Below are positions 50,601 through 61,009 of a stretch of 64,000 nucleotides of DNA, one piece after another. The notes under the pieces are model-generated. The model saw only the letters and a list, made by a program, of their open reading frames with translations, was not told the origin of the DNA and did no database searches. The first letter of the stretch is position 1, and each line of letters begins with the position of its first letter. Source of the stretch: Ophiobolus disseminans (lineage: Eukaryota > Ascomycota > Dothideomycetes > Pleosporales > Phaeosphaeriaceae); NCBI GenBank assembly GCA_010093685.1, contig MU006217.1, positions 86,911 through 150,910 of the forward strand, in the 5' to 3' direction. The translations under genes were made by a program, and so were the position numbers.

Positions 50601-51175
50601 CTACGCCAATCTCATCCACTTCACGCCCTGCTTCCACCTAGTCTCGCCGCCATCCTCCCACTCCTCCTTCAAGCACACAAGCTGGTCCATGTAACACCCC
50701 TCCTTTCTCTCTCCACACAGCGCCATCCAGTACACCATCGGCAGGCCCAGCTCCAGGCCCTTCTCCCGTAGGAGGCACTTGCCGGAGGAGTCCCTGTACG
50801 TCTCTGCGCACTCTGAATTAGCCTTGTTTCCCTCACTTACAATGAGCATGTATGTGAAGAGGAAAACTTACTGCGCAAGCCTTGGCTATGGAACCTCTCC
50901 TTGTCCAGCTCCGCCATGCTGAGTTTGCCCATTGGGCGAAAGTGCGATGCGCCAATCATGCTGCGCGCCCAGTCGAGATCGATGACAATGAAGTTGGCTC
51001 CGGGGATCTGTGCGGGCGGGTTCATGAGGATGCTGATGACCGTGATGAGCTCGGCGTCGGTGGCGTTGCGCTTGAGGAAACCGTATTTGGGCGGGGTTGG
51101 GCTTGGTGTTAAGATTGCGCCTGGCTCGTGGTGAGGGATGGGGTCGTAGAGGGCTTTTGGGAGGTTGCGGCTCAT
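50601..51175 (-). CDS. Hypothetical protein, two exons
   Basis: Exon 1 (51175-50872) begins MSRNLPKALYDPIPHHEPGA and includes LITVISILMNPPAQIPGANF and LDWARSMIGASHFRPMGKLS. A 59-nt intron (50871-50813, GTAAGT, GCTAAT branch, TTCAG) joins exon 2 (50812-50601) in phase 1. Exon 2 encodes KCAETYRDSSGKCLLREKG, WMALCGERKEGCYMDQLVC and an acidic-aromatic tail. Total about 171 residues. The four or five cysteines cluster in the second exon. No signal peptide or known domain. Both exons have natural composition and the splice keeps the frame, so the gene is probably real. Confidence 0.62.
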
Positions 51176-51778
51176 TTTTGCAAGCTTTTGGTGCTGTTGA
51201 AGGTGTGGATGTGCGGGAGATAGTGGAGGTGAAGAATTCTAGCAAAGGAGATGTTGAGAGTGCGCTCGTTTACTATCACACATGGCGGTCTTTTGTCGCA
51301 TTCTGACCACATCACTGCCCGGTTTGACCAGGCATTGTGCCGCAAAGCTGCCAGTGTGACTTTCATTCCTCCCAAACAATAGGAGCAATTCAATTCAATC
51401 TCAATTGCGGCCTCGCAGCACCATTATCCTACACCCTCTCCACACCTTCACGCCACACATTCCCAATTCGCACCACACAAATCCCTCAAAGCCGCCCGAT
51501 CCCTGCCTTGCCCCTCTTTCCCATTGGTCCCACAATTCGCTCTCGCCACCCGATTTGCAATCCTGCTGGAGAGCGAGTTGCTCCTGCCGCAGAGGCTTGC
51601 TTCGACCGTTCTCGGCCTTAACGTTGTTTACCAATCCTACAAACTCTTCGTGCGGCAGACTTTTCCCTCCTCAACACCACATCACAGCGGTACACGTGTC
51701 AGGCAGCATTTTCGCCTTTTTCCAAAAGGAGCATCCCACTACGAACAACGAACATGTTAGGCAAAGCAACCACGCCGC
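51176..51778. other. Intergenic, no supported gene
   Basis: CT/CA-rich sequence with mirror frames on both strands; nothing recognisable. Confidence 0.35.
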
Positions 51779-52718
51779 TGCCCTCGCCCACATCATCATG
51801 CCGTGGGCTGGAGGGCAGCCAAACGACACCAGCAGCATGTCCCCTGGGAACACGCCGAACCCAAAGGGTAGTAGACTGCCCCACCAATGGCAGTCTACTA
51901 CCCTTAGGCATGGCGCACAAGGCAATGCAGGGCTCGCCATACTTCGACGTCCCAGCTGCATGTGGTTGGGCCCTCCGCTCACCCCATCACATGAAGCTTT
52001 CCCGACCATGTTCGCTTCATCCGCGCTTCGGAGATCGCGAAAACTTGACAGGTCGGCGCAATCATCACTAACATTCCTGGGCGAACTGTCATGGCCCCCC
52101 GCCCACATCATCGCCTCTCATGGGCGTGGGGGCGGCGTTGGACCATTTCGAACTTTGAAGTAAGTACTCTGTCTGTCGCTGTTTGAGGGGTGACTAACGG
52201 ATATAGGACGACCGTATGAGGTTCACTGGACGATTTCTGCCCTCCGCCCACCTCTCATCTATTTTGGGTGTGAGGGCAGCCCACCAAAAGCAACCAAAAG
52301 CATGCCCCCCGTCCGTTACGTCGCCTTTGAAGGTCGTGGGGGCTGCGCTGGCCATTGCAGAGGTCGAAGTAAGTGTGCTGTTCGTTGCTGGTAAGGGCTC
52401 GCTGACGGGATATAGACGGCATCGGTTTCCTCTTGAAGAGGTGTTGCCCTCCGCCCACCTCATCACCTCTCATGGGCGTGAGGGCAGCGCTGGCCTTTGC
52501 GGAGGTCGAAGTAAGTACACTGTCTGTCGCTGTTGAGTATCTACTGACAGATTACAGGTCGGCTCCGGCTTCCCTCCGTAGAGAGATGTTGGCCTCCGCC
52601 CTTCTCATTCATGGGCGTGAGGGCAGTGTGCGCCATTGAGGAGGTGAAGTCCCTCATCCACCGCTTTTGATGGGTCCCTGACAGGATACAGGTCACCTCC
52701 AGCTTCCCTACGTAGAGA
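51779..52718 (+). repeat. Tandem exon-intron-hairpin array
   Basis: At least five related modules lie in tandem. Each holds an imperfect palindrome of the form TGCCCTCCGCCCA ... TGGGCGTGAGGGCA (51779-51817, 52094-52133, 52238-52278, 52445-52486, 52590-52625). Between modules lie intron-like segments, each exactly 47 nt with GTAAGT donors and TATAG/ACAG ends: 52160-52206, 52369-52415 and 52511-52557. A fourth position has lost its donor (GTCCCT near 52649) but keeps ATACAG at 52691. The exon-like parts share GAGGTCGAA before the donor and a GCTTCCCTCCGTAGAGAG-like start after the acceptor. Exon lengths (162, 95, 91) are not multiples of three, so the array does not read as a repeated peptide. 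Function unknown. Confidence 0.7.
51864..51905 (+). repeat. Perfect 17-bp inverted repeat, 8-nt loop
   Basis: Arms AAGGGTAGTAGACTGCC (51864-51880) and its exact reverse complement (51889-51905), loop CCACCAAT. It lies just after the first module of the tandem array. Confidence 0.95.
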
Positions 52719-53297
52719 AGTGCTGTCCTCTGGGCGACATCATGTATCCAAGACCCTCGCGAGGCGTGGCGCCAACCCACTCAACAGGCTCCACGCCTCG
52801 CCATCCATGGCGAACCTCTTCAGTGATTGCTCTGTGTCGCAGTCTCAGTGTAATCAAACCATTTCTACTCAATGGTTTTTTCTGATCCTTGCAGATCTGT
52901 CAAACATGAGAGCTGCGACTATAATCTCTGGCAGCGGCCAAATTTGTGAACAAACTGGTGCAAAGGCGGAGGAACAATTCAATTACACTGCTATTATAAA
53001 CAAGACTTTTCTAGCCCGTTGATCTCTTTCTGCTTCACATGCTCAACAAACTGTGTTTAGCCGCTAATGTGATTGCTTTCCCTTTGCCTTCACATTCCTG
53101 CTCCCGCCAGCCATAAAAGAGGCTTAACTCTCCGCTCACAATCCTCTTTACCTAACACATTAACAGCGCTTTCACTCAACATTTCAAGCATTCAACTGTC
53201 TAAGCTCGTATATACACCCTTTCTCTTCAAGTTAGTCACTTTCCTTCACTTTTCCAAGACATTCTCTAACAACTCAGCACCTCCTCTCCAACCACCA
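52719..53297. other. Intergenic, promoter of the broken gene at 53298
   Basis: The final 150 bases are CT/CA-rich (leader-like). A CCATAAAAGAGG element at 53110-53121 could act as a TATA box. No gene supported. Confidence 0.35.
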
Positions 53298-53832
53298 CAA
53301 TGCCCTATTACACCCCCTACTAAGACCGAACCCCCAACCGCTCCGCCTCCGCACCATCCACCTTCCCCGGCATCGATGCCACTACCGCGCCTCCGCTCCC
53401 GCGCGCACACTCACCAACCAAGGCGACCCCGACCCCAACGTCGGCGCCTTCGACGACGACATCCGCAACCCGCTTGCGCACCGCACCTGCGCCGAGCTCG
53501 TCACGCTCCTCATGCAATTCTCGCACAATTCATGGCGCGCAAAGGACAAATCCGACGCTGTGCAGCATGATCACGTCTTGGTGCGCTTCTACCGGGTCAA
53601 GCAAGTCATCTCTAAAAAACACTTCATCATGGATCAGTCAAAGGGGCGATCTGTCTTGCGAAATGACAGCAATTTGCGCACACATGGACTGGGATATGGT
53701 CTGCCGCGGCGCTATTATGACTGGTTGTGTGGATGGGCGGTGGATGGAAGGGAGTTTGGTGTTGGGAGGGATTTCTTGTCGTTGCCGATTAGGGATACGG
53801 TGAGGACGACTGTAGGGCCGCCTGACTCTTGA
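53298..53832 (+). pseudogene. Unknown gene with an early TAA and a frameshift
   Basis: ATG at 53298 (CCACAATGCC) reads MPYYTPY then TAA (53319-53321). The same frame continues DRTPNRSASAPSTFPGIDAT. Around 53380-53400 coding passes to the next frame: RTLTNQGDPDPNVGAFDDDI, RNPLAHRTCAELVTLLMQF, then VRFYRVKQVISKKHF and LPRRYYDWLCGWAVDGREFG, ending DTVRTTVGPPDS at 53830-53832. The long second frame is natural in composition and about 145 codons long. No splice pair repairs both breaks. An intact ancestor would be about 178 residues. No domain recognised; the W-C-G-W and R-Y-Y-D residues may be structural. Confidence 0.55.
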
Positions 53833-54289
53833 GGGGTGGGATTGGAGGGTGTGAGGACTTGGTGGATTTTTATTTGATGGTTTGGGGCTTGCGGGTAATG
53901 TGGGGTGGGATGGTATGCTTTGGACTTGGGACATTTACTTTGAAGGATAGTCCTGGTTTTGGGGGATTGAGGACCTCCTGGTGTCAGGTATGAGGTAGAT
54001 TTGGGTGGAAGGGAACAGAGTTGCAGATAGCATGTTCCATAGGACCCCTAGTCCTAAGAGGGACTAGGACAGGGTAGCCTTCCGTCTTATCCCTCAAGAG
54101 ACTGCACCACAGACAGAACAATACACACGTTTATCAACAATTATCATCATTATTATCAGAACCCTGTTATCTGACACCTGGATACATTATTGGCTTTGCT
54201 TTACACGTGGTTGAGAGCCTCCTGCTCTTATTGAGAATGGAATGTCAACTACATGACGAGGACGCCTGTGCTGCTTCGCATGACTATGG
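53833..54289. other. Intergenic, convergent 3' ends, small hairpin
   Basis: Separates two convergent genes. CCTAGTCC/GGACTAGG (54047-54068, loop 6 nt) forms a short perfect stem that could mark a 3' end. Confidence 0.4.
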
Positions 54290-56095
54290 CTAGATATCGC
54301 GATACGTGCGCCGCCCTGAGAACTGTCCAGGCCACTGTTCAGGCGCACCATTTCCCTTCCATGGTGTACCGATGCCCCCCTCGCTCACCCTCTCCCTTGT
54401 ACGTCTACCCCTATCTTCGGCCACCAGCCGTGCATACTCAGCCTCCAGCACCTCGAGAGGGTCTAGCTTGGCTTCCTCCTCCTCATTGTTGGCGAGGATG
54501 TCGCCTCGAGTCCGAGCCATGATTGGAACCGCGGTCTTGTCGTCGAGCTTGAAACCCTTGGCTGCAGCACTCGCCGTGGACGAGAGGTCGAAGTCGAGGG
54601 AAGCTGAACGTGCCATCTGACTGGCTACGCGCAATCGATCTGGAGACGCGGACGTCGACGGTGTGGCTGTATTTGAGGGAGCGGGGCGAAGAGCGGCGAT
54701 GTCGAGCGACGTTCTAACGGGCGCGATGTTCAGGCGAGGGAAGGACGGCTCGAGGACGCCGCGTGCGCTCCTACCGACTGCTTGCTTGTCGAGAGCGTTG
54801 TTGCTGAAAGCACTGTCTTGTCGTCCTTTGTCGGGCGCACGGTAAGCCTGATCCATAGACGAGGCCCTCCGGTGTTTGGAAGTGTTCGCATGGGTGGCAG
54901 CGTGGTGCGGCAGAACATTGGCGCCATGGACACTTTCCATTGTGGAGGTCGTCGACGTGCGCAGTCCAGACGGGCGGCGAGGAATGTAGAGCTGCGAGCG
55001 ATCAGCTGAGAGCGTACTGTGTGTTCTATTGTACCGAGCGGGGTATGTGTTATGTGTGTTCGAACTGCGGTGCCGACGCGATAGTTCTGGGCCGATCTTG
55101 TCGAACTGTCTTGTTGTGGGGGGCGGACCAGCCATTCTAGGTGCCATGTTCGATCCAGAAGAGTGATAAGCTCTCATGCTAGGCCTTTCAGTTAAGGTGG
55201 GTAAGGAGGTCGTCGTCGCAGGACGTTGCATGCACAACGAGGCGACCCGTGGCGAGTATGACGATGCGGAGGGAGCAGAAGCATAAGAGACCGGCACGCA
55301 CATGGCGTTGATTGAATCGAATGGGACGCCAGGTGCAGGAAGTTGCATCGGAACTTGCCCCATCGCTCCTGGGGTGTGCATATTATAAGAGCCGACGGTG
55401 GGAGGCATCCATACATTGTTTATAGGGCCAGTCGTAGCCGGCAATCCATAGTTTGGCGCGTAGCTCAAAGACACGACCGGCGACGTGGGGCGCGAGACCG
55501 AAGTCGGCATATTCAGCATCGATTGCGCGTAACCGGCGCGAGCAGGAGATTCAAATGCTGTCGAGTGACGGTGCAGCTTTTCCTGGCTCTGCTGCCATCC
55601 ACGGTGTACGTCCTTAATCTGTGTTTCTTTCCTCTTTCTGCACATCACATATCTTGAAATGACTTCTCCAATCATGTTCCTCGCCCGGGTGGGAACAAAG
55701 CATCCGGGCTTATGCTTTTTCGTCTCGATTCCGACCGCAGTAGCAGTAATTGGGCATAGCTGCATCAGCTGCTGCTCGCTGTAGTTGCGCAAGTCGTAGC
55801 CGTTGCCACTAAACCTCATGCAAGTCTCCAGAACCCATTCAGGATATTCGGCCGCACATCGATGATGGTCGCTCGTGAGCAAGGTGTACAGGAAGTAGCG
55901 GACCTCTTTGACACTAGCACCGGAGTCTGGGAGCTGTTTCGGAGGGCTGTGATGCTGTGACTTCTTGACAAGTCTCGCGTTGACGGGAAATGGGAACTGT
56001 TCTGAATCGGAGATTGGTAGGGATTGTGTCGATTCAATGGAGTGGATGCTGGCATTCGACCTCGAGGACTTGAACAAAGACCTGAACAAGAACAT
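54290..56095 (-). CDS. Hypothetical protein with conserved N-terminal domain and long disordered tail
   Basis: Intronless, 601 residues. Residues about 60-160 look like a folded helical domain: VKEVRYFLYTLLTSDHHRC, PEWVLETCMRFSGNGYDLR, LCPITATAVGIETKKHKP and RARNMIGEVISRYVMCRKR. The remaining 440 residues are Ser/Pro/Thr-rich and low in complexity, with short basic patches (SKHRRASSMDQ) suited to phosphorylation. It ends with an acidic helix (NNEEEEAKLDPLEVLEAEYA). No signal peptide or membrane helix. Possibly a regulatory or scaffold protein; the family is not recognised. The start Met is followed by a basic amphipathic FLFRSLFKSSRSNAS. Confidence 0.72.
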   Translation of the reverse strand: MFLFRSLFKSSRSNASIHSIESTQSLPISDSEQFPFPVNARLVKKSQHHSPPKQLPDSGASVKEVRYFLYTLLTSDHHRCAAEYPEWVLETCMRFSGNGYDLRNYSEQQLMQLCPITATAVGIETKKHKPGCFVPTRARNMIGEVISRYVMCRKRKETQIKDVHRGWQQSQEKLHRHSTAFESPARAGYAQSMLNMPTSVSRPTSPVVSLSYAPNYGLPATTGPINNVWMPPTVGSYNMHTPGAMGQVPMQLPAPGVPFDSINAMCVPVSYASAPSASSYSPRVASLCMQRPATTTSLPTLTERPSMRAYHSSGSNMAPRMAGPPPTTRQFDKIGPELSRRHRSSNTHNTYPARYNRTHSTLSADRSQLYIPRRPSGLRTSTTSTMESVHGANVLPHHAATHANTSKHRRASSMDQAYRAPDKGRQDSAFSNNALDKQAVGRSARGVLEPSFPRLNIAPVRTSLDIAALRPAPSNTATPSTSASPDRLRVASQMARSASLDFDLSSTASAAAKGFKLDDKTAVPIMARTRGDILANNEEEEAKLDPLEVLEAEYARLVAEDRGRRTRERVSEGGIGTPWKGNGAPEQWPGQFSGRRTYRDI

Positions 56096-56799
56096 CCTGG
56101 CACTTCTGGCAGTGACAGGGGAAGGTATAGGTCAATAAGCTGGGGATGAGATAGTACTAAATACTGACGATTTCTTCGTCACGAACCCAGTAGTGCGCAC
56201 GACGCGTTGCTACGCTTCAGCGATTGTGGATACCCGGTTGAATGCTGGACGAAAGGAGCGCACTGGACAACAAAGATAGCAAGGTGTTGAACGAGCGCTC
56301 TCTCTGGGCAGGGCACAAGGCAACACGGTCATGGAAGAGGTCAACAACGGGAGGTGGCCCGGCGCGTCTGCGCTTTTCACATGTTGGGAGTGGCTGCTCA
56401 GTGCTGAATGCATGGCGCCACTGGCTGCATGCGATGACCCGATAGTCTTGAGACATCCAGAATAGATACATGTATATCCGTACGGTTGCGCTTGCAGCGA
56501 TGCATAAGTGTACCGATGAAGTTCAGCGGGGCGGACCGATCACGATGTTCCACGTTGGTGGGCAAAGCGCGCTACCGGTACCTAAAAAATTGAACGACAC
56601 CACATCATAAACAGCACAGGTTGACGAATGCATCCTTTTCAGCATTCTTATCTAGCAGTCCCAGAGAAGTTCGGACGCGCAACACTCGAACATGGTGTCT
56701 CCGATGCAGTGGTCTGATGCCCTTCCATCATCCATCCTCACAGCCCTTGCCGTACCTTCAATGTGCAACACCATCCAGCCTTCGCCAACATACCTTCCT
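56096..56799. other. Intergenic, no supported gene
   Basis: Promoter of the minus-strand gene at 56095 and 3' flank of the gene at 56800. Frames are short and overlapping on both strands. Confidence 0.4.
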
Positions 56800-57678
56800 T
56801 TAGGGACCAAGACCCAGATGTTCCTTGATACTCATTTTTCTCAACTCGTTCCACTCCTGCTTCCTCTTCTTGTTCTCCTCCAGGTCTTGAACCTCTTGCG
56901 CATAGAGCCTCAAATGCGCCGGGAATGATTCAGCAGCACTAGGAGGTGGAGGCTGCAAGATCGACGATGAGGAGTCCTGTAGCCGTGCCGAGCTCTCACC
57001 AGACTTGGAACGACGTCGGCGAAGGATTGTGAGAGCGATTGGTCCGCGGTGTTGGCGTAGAGGTCCTAGAGTTTTGCGATGCCGGAAGAAAAAAGCAAGA
57101 CCGAAGATGACGCAGAAGGTTACCACGATCAGGATGCCTCCAATGACGAGGCACTTCCAGTTGCTGCGAAACCAATCTTCGTGATGCTTAGCTCCGAATG
57201 TTTGGCCTGCTGGATGAGGTGGAGCAAAAGCACCTGTCACATGGGGCGGAGCCGGAGAACCTGTTCTATCGGACGGAGCAGAACCGAGAAGAGTTGTCCA
57301 ACCAGAAAGTGTTTTCGACGGCATATGCGGCAGAGAAGTGAAGGGAATGCGTGTACTGGCTGCTTCAGGCAGCCCAAGCAGCGAACAGAAGTCGCGATAG
57401 ACTATCGCAATGGTCTCGGCGTCTGTTGGATTGCATTGGTCTGTACAGACAAGCCTTTCTGTATCTATAACAATTGAGGTAGCTGGCTGTTCGCAAATAC
57501 AACGGACGAGGGTTGAATTTTTGGAAAGATCGATATCTGGACGCAGGCAAACTTTCTCCAGCCCCCGGAGCACCCCACAGGCATTTGCGCACTCTGGGAG
57601 TTTGTTTTCGAAGATCAACGCGGCGGACATGGCGGCGAGCGTGGCGACAGCCAGGAGGAAGAAGGCGACAGGACGCAT
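56800..57678 (-). CDS. CFEM-like single-pass membrane protein
   Basis: Intronless, 292 residues. Signal peptide MRPVAFFLLAVATLAAMSAA, then an ectodomain with eight cysteines in CFEM-like order (LPECANACGVL, KVCLRP, VRCICEQP, VCTDQC, YRDFCSLLG; about residues 28-118). A Pro/Ser-rich stalk leads to one membrane helix (CLVIGGILIVVTFCVIFGLAFFF, about 175-197) with RHRK stop-transfer, and a charged cytosolic tail of about 90 residues (LEENKKRKQEWNEL). The spacing differs somewhat from canonical CFEM, so it may be a divergent member. Same architecture as the CFEM protein at 28924, but not obviously a recent duplicate. Confidence 0.82.
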   Translation of the reverse strand: MRPVAFFLLAVATLAAMSAALIFENKLPECANACGVLRGLEKVCLRPDIDLSKNSTLVRCICEQPATSIVIDTERLVCTDQCNPTDAETIAIVYRDFCSLLGLPEAASTRIPFTSLPHMPSKTLSGWTTLLGSAPSDRTGSPAPPHVTGAFAPPHPAGQTFGAKHHEDWFRSNWKCLVIGGILIVVTFCVIFGLAFFFRHRKTLGPLRQHRGPIALTILRRRRSKSGESSARLQDSSSSILQPPPPSAAESFPAHLRLYAQEVQDLEENKKRKQEWNELRKMSIKEHLGLGP

Positions 57679-58908
57679 CTTGAGTTGTTTCGAGTGGTGG
57701 AATTGCCGAAGCGTTGTGGGTGGTTGAAGCTGCTAAGCTCGAGCTGAGGGTTTCGGTGGTTGAGGTGAAGATTTGTAAGTGAGCACGCTCTCTCCCTCTC
57801 TGGTCACTTGTGGAGCGTCCGTTTGCCCATTGTCACGCTGTTACTAAAGCGGACAGGGGCCGAGCGCTCCCAGCCTTGCGGTCACCCTTTCGGCTAAGCG
57901 CGTTCAGATAACGACGGTGCAGTTATGAAACATATCGGCATTCTGCTACATGCGACAGAGGCCGCGAAGACAGCTGTTTTGCTGCAGACTGCAAAGGCCT
58001 TGGACACTCACAATCCGGGATGCGGTGCCATGTTGGTTCACTTCGCAAAACCACATTCCCGCATTTTCGCACACTTTGCTTCATGACTACAGCCAATCTC
58101 ATTGTCTCAACCCAGTCAATATCTCATTTAATATCTTTCAATGTATCTCAATGTGTGATGTGATGGCCTGTATGTCCTCGCGGGGTCAAAATGTGTCAGT
58201 GAAGGAGTGAACATTGGGATGTACACCTTCAGCACACACTGAACTAAGGACTGCGATGATGCTGCGTATAACTTCAGCTCATGCTTTGGGACGAGTACAC
58301 GTGTATCGCCAGTCAAGATCTCCACAGTGTCGAGCAAACATGCAGCCGACCCCTGCACGTCGCCCCGTTCGCTCACCACAACATCAGTCCCTGCCCCACT
58401 CTCCTGCCTCTCTCCGCACTCGTCAAAGGTCTCTTACGCTTGAGCTTTATTCCATAGTTGATTGTCGATTATATGTTCAATAGCGAGACTTACTTTCATC
58501 AATTGAGACTGCACTTTCCAGTCTAAGTCATTCTTCAACAGTTCTGGTGTGAAGAGTTCGAGAAGCGATAGCAGGTATGTTTCTCGAGTGAGGTTTCCCA
58601 TGGGCGTAGACAGCTTGGCTGCTGTACAATTCGACAACGATCACCGGGCTGCAATCTGGTCGATCCAATTTTTTTTTTGCAAATTTCGTCAGTTCGAATT
58701 CGGTATTATGCAGGTCCAAGGACATTCATTGTTGCTTTCTTTTTGCGCTTTGGGGGGGGGGCGGCACATCATCAGGACACTCATCTAGACTTGGGATATG
58801 ATCATTGATAAATTGATGGGCTGATAGTGCCTTGAAGGTATACAGCACGCGCTTTGGCAAAGTATATCTACTCTTTTTGGGGCTACGGATATAGACAGTT
58901 TGGAGTGA
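57679..58908. other. Intergenic, no supported gene
   Basis: Contains a poly-T run (58670-58679) and a nine-base poly-G run (58752-58760). No frame has recognisable content. Confidence 0.4.
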
Positions 58909-59577
58909 TTATTTCATGTTTTGCACTACAAACTGGGCCGCATCGTCACCATCTCGTCCATATGTCAAATGTGGTGCTAAGATAATGGCTTGTCCAGCGC
59001 AAATTAGATCGCCAGTGTGACATACCACCATTGTATCGGCAGCTGCAACCTTTCCAACCGCATCACCATTGTCAGGATCGCCAAAGATAACTGCGCTACT
59101 AACGAAAGCCGAGTCCTGGGCGGAGAGCATGTCCGCGGCATTGTGGACGAGCTGGCCGCCTTGTCTGCAGTGATTTCAGTACTTCATCCAAGGGCGAGTA
59201 ATAGAACGGTGAGATGCGACATACGAGTAACCAGCCATGACCAAAGCTGTATCTGGACACTTCGCCCTGACTTGCCCGACCATTTGGGCCATCAGCAAAC
59301 TCCCTGCCTTGTCACCTCCAGCCAGGAAGCCTGGGATATCAGCCGGGTACTCGATGCCCTGGACAGCGACGTTGGCGGCACCGCCCATCATTTGCCCAAT
59401 GGCGGAGACGAAAGGAGGACCTGCGACAGTGCCCATGTTGCCAGTCTCGGTGGTGCCGCGGGCGAATAGTACAGTCATGGCTTTGCAGGCGCCGCCGTTG
59501 GTGACATCGTTCTGGGTGGAGGATGTGAGAGCCGCGAGGGCGACGGAAGGAGCGAGGGTGAGAGCAAGGAACCTCAT
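58909..59577 (-). CDS. Cutinase (secreted serine esterase), two exons
   Basis: Secreted alpha/beta-hydrolase that cleaves cutin esters. Exon 1 (59577-59225) has a signal peptide (MRFLALTLAPSVALAA), the first disulphide Cys (NGGACKAMTVLFARGTTETG) and the oxyanion-side motif. A 60-nt intron (59224-59165, GTATGT to TGCAG) splits the nucleophile motif; splicing joins GYS to QGGQLVH, restoring G-Y-S-Q-G. Exon 2 (59164-58909) holds IFGDPDNGD, VCHTGDLICAG with the catalytic Asp, and LAPHLTYG with the catalytic His. Total about 202 residues, typical for the family. Without splicing the Ser motif is lost. Regulation is not visible. Fits a plant-associated or saprotrophic lifestyle. Confidence 0.93.
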
Positions 59578-59909
59578 GTTGCGTCGCGGACGTTGGACTG
59601 TAAGAGTATTGAAAGGGGAGAAGGACCCGCCTAGAATGTAAGAAAAGAATGCAGTGAGCGTGTTAGTCGAATCTGAGTTGGACTGCGCCTCTCTTTATTT
59701 ATCAAATGTGTATAAAGAGTACAGCGCGACCTACCGAGGTACGTATTGAGCGTTGTCGGGATGCACCGTTGATGTTCAGCCTGTCATGTTTCTAATTGTC
59801 TCCGACAAGGCCATCAAACGTCATGCAGCGCTTTGAAAAGCAACTCGCGTCGGAGGATTGAGGCCAACGGACGGTCATTTCAAGGCCACAACTGTTCATG
59901 TCAGCCACT

Positions 59910-60344
59910 TCATGTCGAACCAAGCTCTTTGCTACCGGGAGCTAAAGCGGGACTACACTGCTGGGCTGCATGTCCCGGTCGATCTACCCGTATGATGTGC
60001 GACATGGCGTCAGGCTGGACAAGGAGTAATGTACGAGGTATTTTGAGACGCTTAGCCCATGTGGAGAATGCTCCGTAGTCTTGGACGTCGCAGATGTCGC
60101 AAGGTTGAGAAGCTGTACAAACACCAGCGAGGGTCCAGAGTGCAGCCACAGTCCTCTGCGTTGTAACTTCGCAACAGGAGTCGAGTACCCAGGTAGAGCC
60201 CGTGTTGAAGTCCAGCTTCTCGCGCCTCGTGGCTATGATCGTGCGATCGCAAATGCTGCATTCGACGAGTTCGTGCTCTTGCGCATCTTGTTCCCGCCGC
60301 CGTTTCAGCAAAGGTAGTGTACCGCACATCTCAAATCCCGTCAC
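59910..60344 (-). CDS. Possible small Cys-rich protein, unrecognised
   Basis: 144-codon frame, MTGFEMCGTLPLLKRRREQD. Cysteine pairs (VECSICDRTII, LDSCCEV, CTASQPCDICDVQD) resemble a small metal-binding module such as the CxxC knuckles of fungal zinc-ribbon proteins. No signal peptide. Composition is plausible but unremarkable, and an overlapping plus-strand frame exists, so the call is tentative. Confidence 0.33.
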   Translation of the reverse strand: MTGFEMCGTLPLLKRRREQDAQEHELVECSICDRTIIATRREKLDFNTGSTWVLDSCCEVTTQRTVAALWTLAGVCTASQPCDICDVQDYGAFSTWAKRLKIPRTLLLVQPDAMSHIIRVDRPGHAAQQCSPALAPGSKELGST

Positions 60345-61009
60345 GTTTCAAGCGCGAGCCAACTTTCCGGTAGCGAGGTGGCCCAGCCTCGATCGTTTTA
60401 TGTCCGGCAACGTTTATGCATCAAAAGACCAAGGATTACTGAGCTTGTCCAGGTAATCGGGTTCCAAGAGTATAGGCCGGCGCCACCGTTCGAGGGAAGT
60501 TCTGCAACAAAATTATGGACCTACGACCATACCATGTTTCTACTCCTCTTAGAACCAATCGCAGAGGCTGCGCGACTAAGATATTGGTGTACTGATGTCA
60601 GCAGTTAGCGCGTGCCATGCTCTGACTGAACGGCGTTCGGCACTGCAAACTACGTCCTCCTTGGGCTACGGTAGCGGGCCGCGTCGTTTTCGAGTCATCG
60701 TGGCAATCTACATTGCTGACCACCCTGTATTGCTGCACATATTGCGGTTCGAATTGCGCACGTTAGTTACGAAGGGCGTGGTTGTGCTGACGGGAAGAGG
60801 GCGGAGTAGACTCAATCGGTGTTCGGGGTGGAAAATCGTGGCGAATCAACACCCCACCAAGCGGGCTGCCGAGGCGGGCAGGAAGATCGAGCGCAGCGCA
60901 AGGCCACCAATGTGAGTAATAAGTAGCGTCGCCTTCCTTGAAACAACTTGACAAGAGAAATATCTTTATTTGAACTTCACGACCCAGCATCACTGAACAA
61001 ACCGTAAAC
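60345..61009. other. Intergenic, promoter of the GNAT gene
   Basis: A plus-strand frame 60595-60915 has no domain and random composition. The final 40 bases (ATATCTTTATTTGAACTTCACG) form the leader of the gene at 61010. Confidence 0.4.

Noticed and set aside
51405..52163. 252-codon plus-strand frame over the start of the tandem array
   Set aside because: Pro/His/Ser-rich random composition, crosses a perfect hairpin and array modules, no relatives recognised; the array explains the sequence better.
60595..60915. 106-codon plus-strand frame upstream of the GNAT gene
   Set aside because: No domain, random composition, ends just before the GNAT promoter; an upstream noncoding region is more likely.
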